This document shows positions 9,493 through 18,018 of a DNA stretch of 34,704 nt, in pieces (the stretch's first letter is position 1; each line of letters begins with the position of its first letter). The position numbers and the translations under genes are program-made. Below the pieces are notes generated by a model. It ran no database searches, was not told where the DNA came from, and saw only the letters and a list, made by a program, of their open reading frames with translations. The DNA comes from an uncultured Burkholderiales bacterium (GTDB taxonomy: Bacteria > Pseudomonadota > Gammaproteobacteria > Burkholderiales > Burkholderiaceae_C): assembly GCA_903856995.1 (NCBI GenBank), contig CAIODK010000120.1, forward strand, positions 1-34,704. Direction: 5' to 3'.

Positions 9493-9528
9493 ACCCGATG
9501 ACTCTTGTTTGAACTTGAGTCATCGGGT
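9493..9528 (+). terminator. Intercistronic stem-loop downstream of SBP gene (attenuator / mRNA stabiliser candidate)
   Basis: Perfect 12-bp inverted repeat ACCCGATGACTC (9493-9504) / GAGTCATCGGGT (9517-9528), 8 nt after the stop; only a weak T tract follows. Confidence 0.6.
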
Positions 9529-9604
9529 CGTTTCACCCAATCCCCTTGTTTAAAAACAGGTCTGCCTTGCGCAAGCACGGCATGCCCAGAGGCTGCTTTT
9601 GCCC

Positions 9605-10465
9605 ATGACTACCCAAGTTGCTCACCTGTTACCACCGCCGACGGCTCGACTGAGTTCGTGGGAGTTTTGGGGCCGCCTGATGGTGCTCCCCTACCTGGCC
9701 GTGTTTTTCATATTCGTGTTGTACCCCGTGTTCTACGGCCTGTGGCTGGCACGTCATCCACAAAGCTATGTGGACTTGTTCAACGACCCCATTTTCTTTC
9801 GCAGCGCTGCCAATACTCTGGTGTTCTTGGTCGTCGCCATCAACCTCAAGATGGTTGTGGCACTGACCCTGTCTGGCTTCTTTGTCTTAGAGCGCTGGTG
9901 GATCAAGATCGTCGCCGCTGTGTTTATCTTGCCTTGGGCTGTACCTTCGATTCCGACCATCCTGTCGGTGCGCTTCATGTTGAACCCCGAGTGGGGCATC
10001 ATCAACAGCGCCATCTTCCGATGGACTGGGTTGGACGGCCCCAACTGGCTCAATGACCCCACTTTGGCGCTGAGTCTTTCGATGCTCATGCACATCTGGA
10101 AATCGTTGCCGTTTTGGACCTTGATCTTGGTGGCGGCGCGCTTGGCAATTCCGACCGAGCAATACGAAGCCGCCTCGGTCGACGGTGCAACACGTTGGCA
10201 AAAGTTCAAGTTCATCACGTGGCCTTCCATGCGCTCGCTGTATTTGACTTCGACCATCTTGTCCATGATTTGGACACTGGGCGACTTCAACAGCGTCTAC
10301 CTGCTCACAGGTGGCGGACCCGCCGACATGACACATGTCTTGGCCACTTTAGGCATCCGCTATCTGCGCCTCGATCAGGTTGATTTGGCAATGGCCTCTA
10401 TCGTGGTGGCGCTGCCCTTTGTGTTGCCTTTGGTTTATTTCATGATGAAGAGGCTGTCGAAATGA
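9605..10465 (+). CDS. Sugar ABC transporter permease (MalF/UgpA-like)
   Basis: Multi-TM protein with EAA-loop EQYEAASVDGATRWQKFKFITWPSM. A TTG at 9599 is an alternative start. Confidence 0.85.
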   Translation: MTTQVAHLLPPPTARLSSWEFWGRLMVLPYLAVFFIFVLYPVFYGLWLARHPQSYVDLFNDPIFFRSAANTLVFLVVAINLKMVVALTLSGFFVLERWWIKIVAAVFILPWAVPSIPTILSVRFMLNPEWGIINSAIFRWTGLDGPNWLNDPTLALSLSMLMHIWKSLPFWTLILVAARLAIPTEQYEAASVDGATRWQKFKFITWPSMRSLYLTSTILSMIWTLGDFNSVYLLTGGGPADMTHVLATLGIRYLRLDQVDLAMASIVVALPFVLPLVYFMMKRLSK

Positions 10466-11304
10466 GTTTGAAAAAAATCACCTCCGAAGCCAAACTGCTT
10501 TTGATCGGCATTCCCGTCTTGCTGTGGACCCTGTTCCCTCTGTATCACATGGTGTTGTTCGCGATCTCGCCACGGGATACCGCCACTTCTGGGCGCTTGT
10601 GGCCAGAGCACCCGACACTGCAAAACTTTGAGATCGTGTTCAAGAAGCAGCACTTCTACCTCGATCACTTTTGGTCACAACTCGGCAACTCATTTGTCAT
10701 CGCCATCACGGTGGGTGCGCTCACCTTGCTGGTTGCCACCACCTCCGCTTTTGCCATCAGTCGACTGAAGGTTCGCGGGGGGCAAACCGTGATGAACTTG
10801 GCCTTGTTCACCTACTTCATTCCTGCGGCCTTCTTGGCGGTACCGATGTACAAAACCATGGGCTTGTATGGTTTGCTCAACAACCAATGGGCGTTGATCT
10901 TGGCCATGGTCACCATCGCCTCACCATATTGCATTTGGGTGCTCAAACAAGCCAGCGACAAACTGCCGTTTGAGCTAGACGAGGCCGCCCGCATTGACGG
11001 CGCAACGGCGCTGCAATTGTTTTGGATGGTGTACCTGCCATTGATGGTTCCCTCACTTGTTGCCGTGGGCACCTATGCCCTGCTGCTGGCGTGGAACGAA
11101 TACCTCTACGCCTTCTTGCTGTTGTCCAACGACCTGGATGTGACCTTAGCGGTCGCCCTAGGCAACTTCTTATCTGCCGACGATTCCCCTTGGGAGTTGT
11201 TGATGGCGACCGGCTTGGTGTACGCCCTGCCGCCTGCCGCAATTTATTACACATTCAAACGTTACATGGTGTCTGGCTTGACCGCCGGCGCAGTCAAGAG
11301 CTAA
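10462..11304 (+). CDS. Sugar ABC transporter permease (MalG/UgpE-like)
   Basis: 280 aa. EAA loop [26 protein letters not shown]; 4-bp ATGA overlap with the previous gene. Confidence 0.87.
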   Translation: MSLKKITSEAKLLLIGIPVLLWTLFPLYHMVLFAISPRDTATSGRLWPEHPTLQNFEIVFKKQHFYLDHFWSQLGNSFVIAITVGALTLLVATTSAFAISRLKVRGGQTVMNLALFTYFIPAAFLAVPMYKTMGLYGLLNNQWALILAMVTIASPYCIWVLKQASDKLPFELDEAARIDGATALQLFWMVYLPLMVPSLVAVGTYALLLAWNEYLYAFLLLSNDLDVTLAVALGNFLSADDSPWELLMATGLVYALPPAAIYYTFKRYMVSGLTAGAVKS

Positions 11305-11315
11305 GGAAGACAAAG

Positions 11316-12371
11316 ATGGCATCCGTTTCATTTAACAACGTTCAAAAAACCTACGGCAACAAAGTCAAGGTCATTCACGGCATCACGTTCGACATTCAGG
11401 ATGGCGAATTCGTGGTGTTGGTTGGCCCATCTGGTTGTGGCAAGTCCACCTTGCTGCGCATGTTGGCCGGCTTGGAAGACATCTCTGGTGGCGAGATCAG
11501 CATCGACACGACCGTGATCAACGAGCTTGAGTCCAAAGATCGCGACATCGCCATGGTGTTCCAAAGCTACGCGCTCTACCCTCACATGACGGTGCGCGAA
11601 AACATGGCCTTCTCGCTCCGCTTACGCAAAGCCGATGCCAAAACCACACAAGACCGAGTGGCCCACGCTGCCGACATTTTGAGCTTGAGCCCCTTGCTGG
11701 AACGCTACCCGCGCGAGTTGTCAGGCGGCCAACGCCAGCGCGTCGCGATGGGTCGCGCCATCGTGCGTGACCCCAAAGTTTTTTTGTTTGATGAACCACT
11801 CTCCAACCTAGACGCCAAGTTGCGCGTGGCGATGCGTGCCGAAATCAAGGCTTTGCATCAACGCCTCAAAACGACCACGGTGTATGTGACACATGACCAA
11901 ATCGAAGCCATGACCATGGCCGACCGGATTGTGGTGATGCACGACGGCATCGTCGAACAAATTGGGACACCGCTGGAGTTGTTCGACCGCCCCGGCAATT
12001 TGTTTGTGGCGCAATTCATTGGGTCCCCTTCGATGAACGTGTTCAAAGGCACCGTCAACAACGGTAGCGTTTCTGGCCTTGGCGCGCAGTGGCCGATGCC
12101 GCCAGATGCGTCACATGTCGCCTCAGGCACGGTGGTGCATTACGGCATTCGTCCCGGCGATTTGGAACTGGCCAGCAGCGGCATTGCAGCCAAAGTGGTG
12201 GTCGTGGAGCCGACGGGTGCAGAGACCGAATTGCTGCTGCAAATTGGCGATCAAAAATTCACACTGGTCATGCACGGCCGCACACAAGTGCGCCCCGATG
12301 ACACGGTGTTCCTGCAATTCGATGCCGCCAAAGCCCACGTGTTTGACGGCACCACGGAACAACGCCTCTGA
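11316..12371 (+). CDS. Sugar ABC transporter ATP-binding protein (MalK/UgpC-like)
   Basis: [25 protein letters not shown]; Walker [29 protein letters not shown], Walker [16 protein letters not shown]. True start is internal to the supplied ORF. Confidence 0.9.
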   Translation: MASVSFNNVQKTYGNKVKVIHGITFDIQDGEFVVLVGPSGCGKSTLLRMLAGLEDISGGEISIDTTVINELESKDRDIAMVFQSYALYPHMTVRENMAFSLRLRKADAKTTQDRVAHAADILSLSPLLERYPRELSGGQRQRVAMGRAIVRDPKVFLFDEPLSNLDAKLRVAMRAEIKALHQRLKTTTVYVTHDQIEAMTMADRIVVMHDGIVEQIGTPLELFDRPGNLFVAQFIGSPSMNVFKGTVNNGSVSGLGAQWPMPPDASHVASGTVVHYGIRPGDLELASSGIAAKVVVVEPTGAETELLLQIGDQKFTLVMHGRTQVRPDDTVFLQFDAAKAHVFDGTTEQRL

Positions 12372-12373
12372 AC

Positions 12374-12883
12374 ATGACTGCACCTCGCCTCATCATCATG
12401 GGTGTGAGCGGCTGCGGCAAAAGCACCGTGGGCGAGCGCTTGGCGCATCGGCTTGGCGTGCCCTTCTTAGAAGGTGACGCACTACACCCACCCCGCAACG
12501 TGGCACTAATGGCGGCGGGCACGGCCTTGACCGATGCTGATCGCACCGCCTGGCTCGACGCCATTGCGGCACGCTTGTCTGCCCTGGGCGCAGAGGATGG
12601 CATGGTGGTGTCGTGCTCCGCTTTGAAGCGGGTTTATCGCGACCGCTTACGGGCTGCCTTGCCAGACCTTCGCTTTGTGCTCTTGCATGGTGACCGCGCC
12701 TTACTCACCCAACGCCTGGGCAACCGACAAGGCCACTACATGCCTCCCGCCTTGCTGGGAAGTCAGCTTGACGTTTTGGAAGTTCCTAGCCCGGATGAAG
12801 CAGCACTCACCCTCGACATTGCCGAGCCGGTTGATCGCTTGGTCTCACTGATAGAACAACACTTGCCTTCACACACGTCATGA
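12374..12883 (+). CDS. gntK: Gluconokinase (GntK/IdnK family)
   Basis: 169 aa. MGVSGCGKSTVGERLA, FLEGDALHPPRN, SCSALKRVYRDRLR, GHYMPPALLGSQLDVLE. Confidence 0.82.
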   Translation: MTAPRLIIMGVSGCGKSTVGERLAHRLGVPFLEGDALHPPRNVALMAAGTALTDADRTAWLDAIAARLSALGAEDGMVVSCSALKRVYRDRLRAALPDLRFVLLHGDRALLTQRLGNRQGHYMPPALLGSQLDVLEVPSPDEAALTLDIAEPVDRLVSLIEQHLPSHTS

Positions 12884-13650
12884 TCAACGCACACACATTT
12901 CGACTGGATGGCCGCTTGGCTTTTGTAACTGGCTCTTCGGCTGGGATTGGTTTGGGTCTGGCACGCGGCTTGGCCCAAGCTGGCGCGACCTTGGTGCTCA
13001 ACGGCCGCGACGCCACCAAACTGACTGTCGCGGCGAACACCTTGCGCGCCGAAGGATTCACTGTCCACGAGCGCGCGTTTGACGTGACTGATCCGCTGGC
13101 CGTCAAAGCCAATGTCGACAGCATTGAGCGCGAGGTGGGCGGCATTGACATCTTGATCAACAACGCAGGCATTCAGCGACGCGCACCCTTGCACGAGTTC
13201 TCGCACCAAGACTGGCATGAGCTCATGCAAACCAACTTGGATAGTGTGTTCTTTGTGGGCCAAGCCGTGGCGCAATACATGATCACACGCAAGAAGGGTC
13301 GCATCATCAACATTTGTTCGGTGCAAAGCGAGTTGGGTCGCCCAGGAATTTCCCCCTACATGGCGAGCAAAGGAGCGCTCAAGATGCTGACCAAAGGCAT
13401 GGCGATTGATTGGGGCCCACTGGGACTCAACGTCAACGGCATTGGGCCCGGCTATTTCAAAACCGAGTTAAACGACAAGCTGGTCAACGACCCCACCTTC
13501 AGCGCATGGCTCACCAACCGCACCCCAAGCCGCCGCTGGGGGGAGGTGGAAGAGCTCGCGGGTGCTGCGGTGTTCTTGGCCAGCGATGCCTCCAGTTTTG
13601 TGAACGGCCACATTTTGTATGTTGACGGCGGCGTGACAGCGCAGCTGTAA
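12880..13650 (+). CDS. SDR oxidoreductase, gluconate 5-dehydrogenase (5-keto-gluconate reductase) type
   Basis: 256 aa. FRLDGRLAFVTGSSAGIGLGLARGLAQAGATLVLNGRD, NNAGIQRRAPLHEF, YMASKGALKMLTKGMA; located between gntK-like and idnD-like genes. Confidence 0.8.
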   Translation: MINAHTFRLDGRLAFVTGSSAGIGLGLARGLAQAGATLVLNGRDATKLTVAANTLRAEGFTVHERAFDVTDPLAVKANVDSIEREVGGIDILINNAGIQRRAPLHEFSHQDWHELMQTNLDSVFFVGQAVAQYMITRKKGRIINICSVQSELGRPGISPYMASKGALKMLTKGMAIDWGPLGLNVNGIGPGYFKTELNDKLVNDPTFSAWLTNRTPSRRWGEVEELAGAAVFLASDASSFVNGHILYVDGGVTAQL

Positions 13651-13662
13651 AGAGGAAACCCC

Positions 13663-14718
13663 ATGAGCAAAGCGATCGTCTGCCACGCCCCCGAAGACCT
13701 GCGTTTAGACACCTTAGAAACCGAGACGCTCGGCCCACATCAACTCGCCGTGCGGGTGGCCTATGGTGGCATTTGCGGCTCAGACCTGCACTACTTCCGT
13801 CATGGCGGTTTTGGCACCATCCGAATCAAAGAGCCCATGGTGCTGGGGCATGAAGTGTCAGGGATCGTGAGCGCAGTAGGCGCCTCGGTGACCCAGTTTG
13901 TGGCAGGCCAGCGCATCGCAATTTCGCCTTCGCGTCCGTGCGGGCAATGCCACTACTGCCAAAAAGGCCAGCACAACCATTGCTTGGACATGCGCTTTTA
14001 CGGCAGTGCCATGCGCTTTCCTCACATCCAAGGTGCGTTCCGCGAGTCCTTGGTGATCGACGCTTCACAAGCACACCCCCTCAACGACAACCTGAGTTTG
14101 TCGCTCGCTACCTTGGCCGAACCTTTGTCGGTCGGTTTGCACGCCATCCAACGCGCGGGCTCGGTGTTTGGCAAACAGGTTTTGGTCACCGGCTGCGGGC
14201 CCATTGGCGCGCTCTTGATCGCTGGCCTGCGACGCGCGGGTGCCGCACGCATCGTGGCGGTGGACGTGACCGACCAACCGTTAGTCTGTGCACGCGCCAT
14301 GGGGGCGGATGAAACCATCAACCTCACCACCACGCCCGATGGCTTGGCGCCCTTTGCAGCAAACAAGGGGGTATTTGACGTGATGTTTGAAGCCTCCGGC
14401 AATGACAAAGCCTTGCGCAGTGGATTGGATATCGTGGCACCGCGTGGTGTGATTGTGAGCATCGGCCTCGGTGGCGATTCCACCTTGCCTTTGAACCAGT
14501 TGGTGGGCAAAGAACTTGAGCTGCGCGGCACCTTCCGCTTCCACGAAGAGTTTGCTGTGGCCGTGCGCTTTTTAAACGAGGGGTTGATTGACGGTCGGCC
14601 AGTCATCTCACATGTCATTGATTTTGATCAAGCCATTCACGCCTTTGAATTGGCCGGCGACAAAAGCCAAGCCATGAAGGTTCAGATTAACTTTGGCGCG
14701 GATAAAGTAAGCACATGA
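13663..14718 (+). CDS. idnD: Zn-dependent MDR dehydrogenase, L-idonate 5-dehydrogenase-like
   Basis: 351 aa. GGICGSDLHYFRHGGFGTIRIKEPMVLGHEVSG, CGQCHYCQKGQHNHC structural-Zn cysteines, VTGCGPIGAL. Confidence 0.82.
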   Translation: MSKAIVCHAPEDLRLDTLETETLGPHQLAVRVAYGGICGSDLHYFRHGGFGTIRIKEPMVLGHEVSGIVSAVGASVTQFVAGQRIAISPSRPCGQCHYCQKGQHNHCLDMRFYGSAMRFPHIQGAFRESLVIDASQAHPLNDNLSLSLATLAEPLSVGLHAIQRAGSVFGKQVLVTGCGPIGALLIAGLRRAGAARIVAVDVTDQPLVCARAMGADETINLTTTPDGLAPFAANKGVFDVMFEASGNDKALRSGLDIVAPRGVIVSIGLGGDSTLPLNQLVGKELELRGTFRFHEEFAVAVRFLNEGLIDGRPVISHVIDFDQAIHAFELAGDKSQAMKVQINFGADKVST

Positions 14719-15098
14719 CCACATTTCAAAAAATCATTCTTTTCACCGACACCGATGGCTGTGCGCGCTTTCGCGAAGAGCCTGTCGCTTTGACAGAAGG
14801 CAAGCCGCAAGCCCGTTTGTCCCAACTCATGGCCAGTGGGGGCTATCAACTTCGTCACAGCCCGGTGGGCTTTCGCAGCACCTTTCACTGCAGCGACCAC
14901 GCGCAATGGGTGTTCATTTTGAGCGGCCACATGGAGATTGGTTTGCAAGACGGCAGCTCGCGCGTGTTCAGCCCCGGCGAACATTTTTACTCGGAAGATC
15001 TGTTGCCTGCAGGGGCCACCTTTGATGCCCAAGTGCATGGCCATTGGAGTCGGCAAGTTGGCAACACGCCCTTGGTCACCTTGTTTGTTCGTGGTTAA
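14715..15098 (+). CDS. Small cupin-like protein of unknown function
   Basis: 127 aa, ATGA overlap with idnD. WVFILSGHMEIGLQDGSSRVFSPGEHFYSED resembles a cupin core. Confidence 0.6.
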   Translation: MTTFQKIILFTDTDGCARFREEPVALTEGKPQARLSQLMASGGYQLRHSPVGFRSTFHCSDHAQWVFILSGHMEIGLQDGSSRVFSPGEHFYSEDLLPAGATFDAQVHGHWSRQVGNTPLVTLFVRG

Positions 15099-15099
15099 C

Positions 15100-15873
15100 A
15101 TGGCTATCAAAAACATACTCGGCCACACGCTTGACTTGCTGGGTGAGGCCATCGTTTCGGGGCACTACGCCCCGGGCAGCTCTATGCCACCCGAGCCTAT
15201 GTTGTGCACGGAGTTTGGCGTCAGCCGTACCGTGATTCGTGAAGCTGTCAAATCTTTGGTAGCCAAAGGCTTGATCAGCACAGGCCCCAAAGTAGGCACC
15301 CGCGTACTACCAAACGAACAGTGGAATTGGTTTGACCCCGATGTGGTGGCATGGCAGTCGAAGATGGGCATCACGCGCGAGTTCTTGCGCGACTTGCAAG
15401 ACCTGCGCCGCGTCGTCGAACCCGCTGCGGTTCGCCTCGCTGCAGAGCGAGCCACAACACAAGACATTGCTAGCATTGAGCAGGCCTATGCCGGAATGAA
15501 ACACGCGATTGAATTTGGTGGCGACTACGTGACCCACGACTTGTTGTTTCACCAAGGTTTGCTTCACGCTTGCCACAACCGAATGGTTGCGCAAATGAGC
15601 AAAGCCATCGGCGCACTGTTACGCACCAGCTTTGAGATCACCACCACCAAACCCAACGGCCCAGCCATCTCTTTGCCCCTGCACCGCGCTGTGCTGGATG
15701 CCGTGATTGCCCGTTCACCCGAAAAGGCAGAGCGTGCCGTTCTCAAACTGATTGACAGCGCACGTGAGGACATTGAGTTGGTGTTGATGTCAAAGAAAAA
15801 ACTACCCTCCTTGACGTTCCCTGCAGCGTCGTTGCGCGCACCACGCGCAGCTCGGAATGTCCCCGCCAATTAA
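15100..15873 (+). CDS. GntR-family (FadR/FCD subfamily) transcriptional regulator
   Basis: MAIKNILGHTLDLLGEAIVSGHYAPGSSMPPEPMLCTEFGVSRTVIREAVKSLVAKGLIS winged-helix plus FCD-type C-terminus. Confidence 0.88.
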   Translation: MAIKNILGHTLDLLGEAIVSGHYAPGSSMPPEPMLCTEFGVSRTVIREAVKSLVAKGLISTGPKVGTRVLPNEQWNWFDPDVVAWQSKMGITREFLRDLQDLRRVVEPAAVRLAAERATTQDIASIEQAYAGMKHAIEFGGDYVTHDLLFHQGLLHACHNRMVAQMSKAIGALLRTSFEITTTKPNGPAISLPLHRAVLDAVIARSPEKAERAVLKLIDSAREDIELVLMSKKKLPSLTFPAASLRAPRAARNVPAN

Positions 15874-15890
15874 CTGAAGGAATTTCACAC

Positions 15891-16910
15891 ATGCGTTTAC
15901 TGATCACCGGTGGAGCCGGATTCATAGGGGCCCGTTTGGCCCGCACCTTGTTATCGCGCGGACAACTCAATGGCCAGTTGATCTCGCAGATCGTGTTAGC
16001 GGATCAATTTCCTGCGCCCGCCGACCTCGCGGCTGACCCACGCGTGGCGGTCAAAACAGGCCCCTTGCTCGACCACTGCCAAGCCTTGGCACATGAAGCC
16101 TTTGACGGTGTGTTTCACTTGGCCTCGGCCGTCTCAGGCGAGTGCGAAGCCGACTTTGACCTGGGTTTACGGTCCAACTTAGACAGCACACGCGCCTTGC
16201 TAGACGCCTTGCGCTCGCGCACCGAAGGCGGTGCAAAGCCAACGCGGTTGGTGTTCTCCAGCTCCGTTGCCGTGTTTGGGCCCGACGATGCCGTGCCCAT
16301 GCCCGACATCGTGGCGGACGACACCCTACCCACACCACAAACCTCTTATGGCGCACAAAAACACATGTGCGAACACTTGGTCGCCGACTACACGCGCAAA
16401 GGCTACATCGACGGGCGCAGCGCCCGCCTGATGACGGTGACGGTGCGTCCCGGCAAACCCAATGGGGCTGCATCTTCATTTTTCAGCGGCATCATCCGCG
16501 AACCTTTGGCCGGCGAGCCTTCGGTCTGCCCGGTTGCACCCGACGTGTCACACCCTGTGACGTCGCCCCGCGCCACGGTCGAGGGTTTGATCACCGTCTA
16601 CGAGTGCTCGCGTGAAGCCTACGGTGGCCGCACCGCCATGAACTTGCCCGGCCTCAACGTGACCGTGCAAGAGATGTTGGATGCCCTTGAACGTGTGGCC
16701 GGTCCAGCCGCACGTGCTCGCGTCACGTTTGAGCGCAACGAAGCCATTGCCAACATCGTGGGCCGCTGGCCCAAAGGATCTAGCTCGGTGCGTGCCAACC
16801 GACTGGGTCTGCACGCAGAAAAAACCTTTGACGACATCATTCGCCAATACATCGCAGACACCCAAGCAGGACCGAATGCCGGCCCCGCCTTGAAAGGATA
16901 CACAGCATGA
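15891..16910 (+). CDS. NAD-dependent epimerase/dehydratase family, D-erythronate dehydrogenase (DenD)-like
   Basis: 339 aa. MRLLITGGAGFIGARLA, HLASAVSGECEADFDLGLRSN, SSVAVFG, TSYGAQKHMCEHL, VRPGKPNGAASSFFSGIIREPL. Confidence 0.75.
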   Translation: MRLLITGGAGFIGARLARTLLSRGQLNGQLISQIVLADQFPAPADLAADPRVAVKTGPLLDHCQALAHEAFDGVFHLASAVSGECEADFDLGLRSNLDSTRALLDALRSRTEGGAKPTRLVFSSSVAVFGPDDAVPMPDIVADDTLPTPQTSYGAQKHMCEHLVADYTRKGYIDGRSARLMTVTVRPGKPNGAASSFFSGIIREPLAGEPSVCPVAPDVSHPVTSPRATVEGLITVYECSREAYGGRTAMNLPGLNVTVQEMLDALERVAGPAARARVTFERNEAIANIVGRWPKGSSSVRANRLGLHAEKTFDDIIRQYIADTQAGPNAGPALKGYTA

Positions 16911-17659
16911 ACCAGATCGATTTGAAAGGCCGCGTTGCGGTCGTGACCGGCGGCGCACAAGGCATCGGCTACGCCACCTCGGAACGTTTGCTGCGCTCAG
17001 GCGCTAGCGTGGTGATGTGGGACATCGATGCCGCCAAGCTCGAGGAGGCCAAGGCATCGCTTGGTCAACTCGGCACAGTCAGCGGCTATGTGGTCGAACT
17101 CACCTCCGATTCGGAAGTCGCCGCCACCACCGCACGGACCATCCAAGACAGCGGCCACATCGACATCTTGGTGAACAACGCGGGCATCACTGGCGGCAAT
17201 GCCCCCACCTGGGAGCTTGACCCCGAGGTGTGGCGTCGCGTGATCGAAGTGAATTTGATTGGACCTTACTTGACCTGCCGCGCTGTCACGCCGCACATGG
17301 TCAAGCGTGGCTGGGGGCGCATTGTCAACATCGCCTCTGTCGCAGGCAAAGAGGGCAACCCCAACGCCAGCCACTACAGCGCATCCAAAGCCGGCGTGAT
17401 TGCACTGACCAAGTCATTGGCAAAAGAAGTTGCGACCCAAGGTGTGTTGGTCAATGCCATCGCACCCGCGGTGGCTCGCACCGCCATGTTTGCCCAAATG
17501 ACGGAGGCACACATTGCCTACATGCTGGGCAAGATTCCGATGGGCCGATTTGTAGAAGTGGAAGAGATCGCGGCCATGGTCGCTTGGCTGTCGAGCGAAG
17601 ATTGCTCTTTCACCACAGGTTCCGTGTTTGATATCACGGGTGGTCGGTCGACGTATTGA
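16907..17659 (+). CDS. SDR-family oxidoreductase
   Basis: 250 aa. VVTGGAQGIGYATSERL, NNAGITGG, YSASKAGV; ATGA overlap with the DenD-like gene. Confidence 0.8.
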   Translation: MNQIDLKGRVAVVTGGAQGIGYATSERLLRSGASVVMWDIDAAKLEEAKASLGQLGTVSGYVVELTSDSEVAATTARTIQDSGHIDILVNNAGITGGNAPTWELDPEVWRRVIEVNLIGPYLTCRAVTPHMVKRGWGRIVNIASVAGKEGNPNASHYSASKAGVIALTKSLAKEVATQGVLVNAIAPAVARTAMFAQMTEAHIAYMLGKIPMGRFVEVEEIAAMVAWLSSEDCSFTTGSVFDITGGRSTY

Positions 17660-17663
17660 GGCC

Positions 17664-17684
17664 CGCTGGGCTACCAGCCCAGCG
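17664..17684. terminator. Short GC-rich hairpin between convergent genes
   Basis: CGCTGGGCT-ACC-AGCCCAGCG perfect 9-bp stem, overlapping the azlD stop; no clear T tract. Confidence 0.4.
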
Positions 17685-18018
17685 CCAAATGCAAAGGCAG
17701 ATAAACCGCCATGCCGCCCAAGATTGTCAACAACACATTGCGTTTGGCCACGTAAACCAACACCCCAGCGGCGGCGGCAAATAAGCGTGCGTCTTGCCAG
17801 GAGGTAATGAACTGCCCTTGGGTCATCACAATCTCAGGCAACACAACCGCTGACAAAGCAGCGATGGGGGCATATTGCAAACCACGTTGTGCCCAATGCG
17901 GCAGATGCCACGGTTTGCTTGAGATGAAAAAGAAACTGCGCGACACCACCGTCACCACAGCAAGCCCGAGGATGACGCACAGCGTCCACACATCGGTGCC
18001 CACGAAGAGATCACTCAT
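17671..18018 (-). CDS. azlD: AzlD-family branched-chain amino-acid transport subunit
   Basis: MSDLFVGTDVWTLCVILGLAVVTVVSRSFFF..., small hydrophobic protein translationally coupled to azlC. Confidence 0.8.
   Translation of the reverse strand: MSDLFVGTDVWTLCVILGLAVVTVVSRSFFFISSKPWHLPHWAQRGLQYAPIAALSAVVLPEIVMTQGQFITSWQDARLFAAAAGVLVYVAKRNVLLTILGGMAVYLPLHLALGW

Noticed and set aside
8742-9578. 278-aa minus-strand ORF opposite the sugar SBP
   Set aside because: Antisense to a confident CDS; no signal, domain or RBS support.
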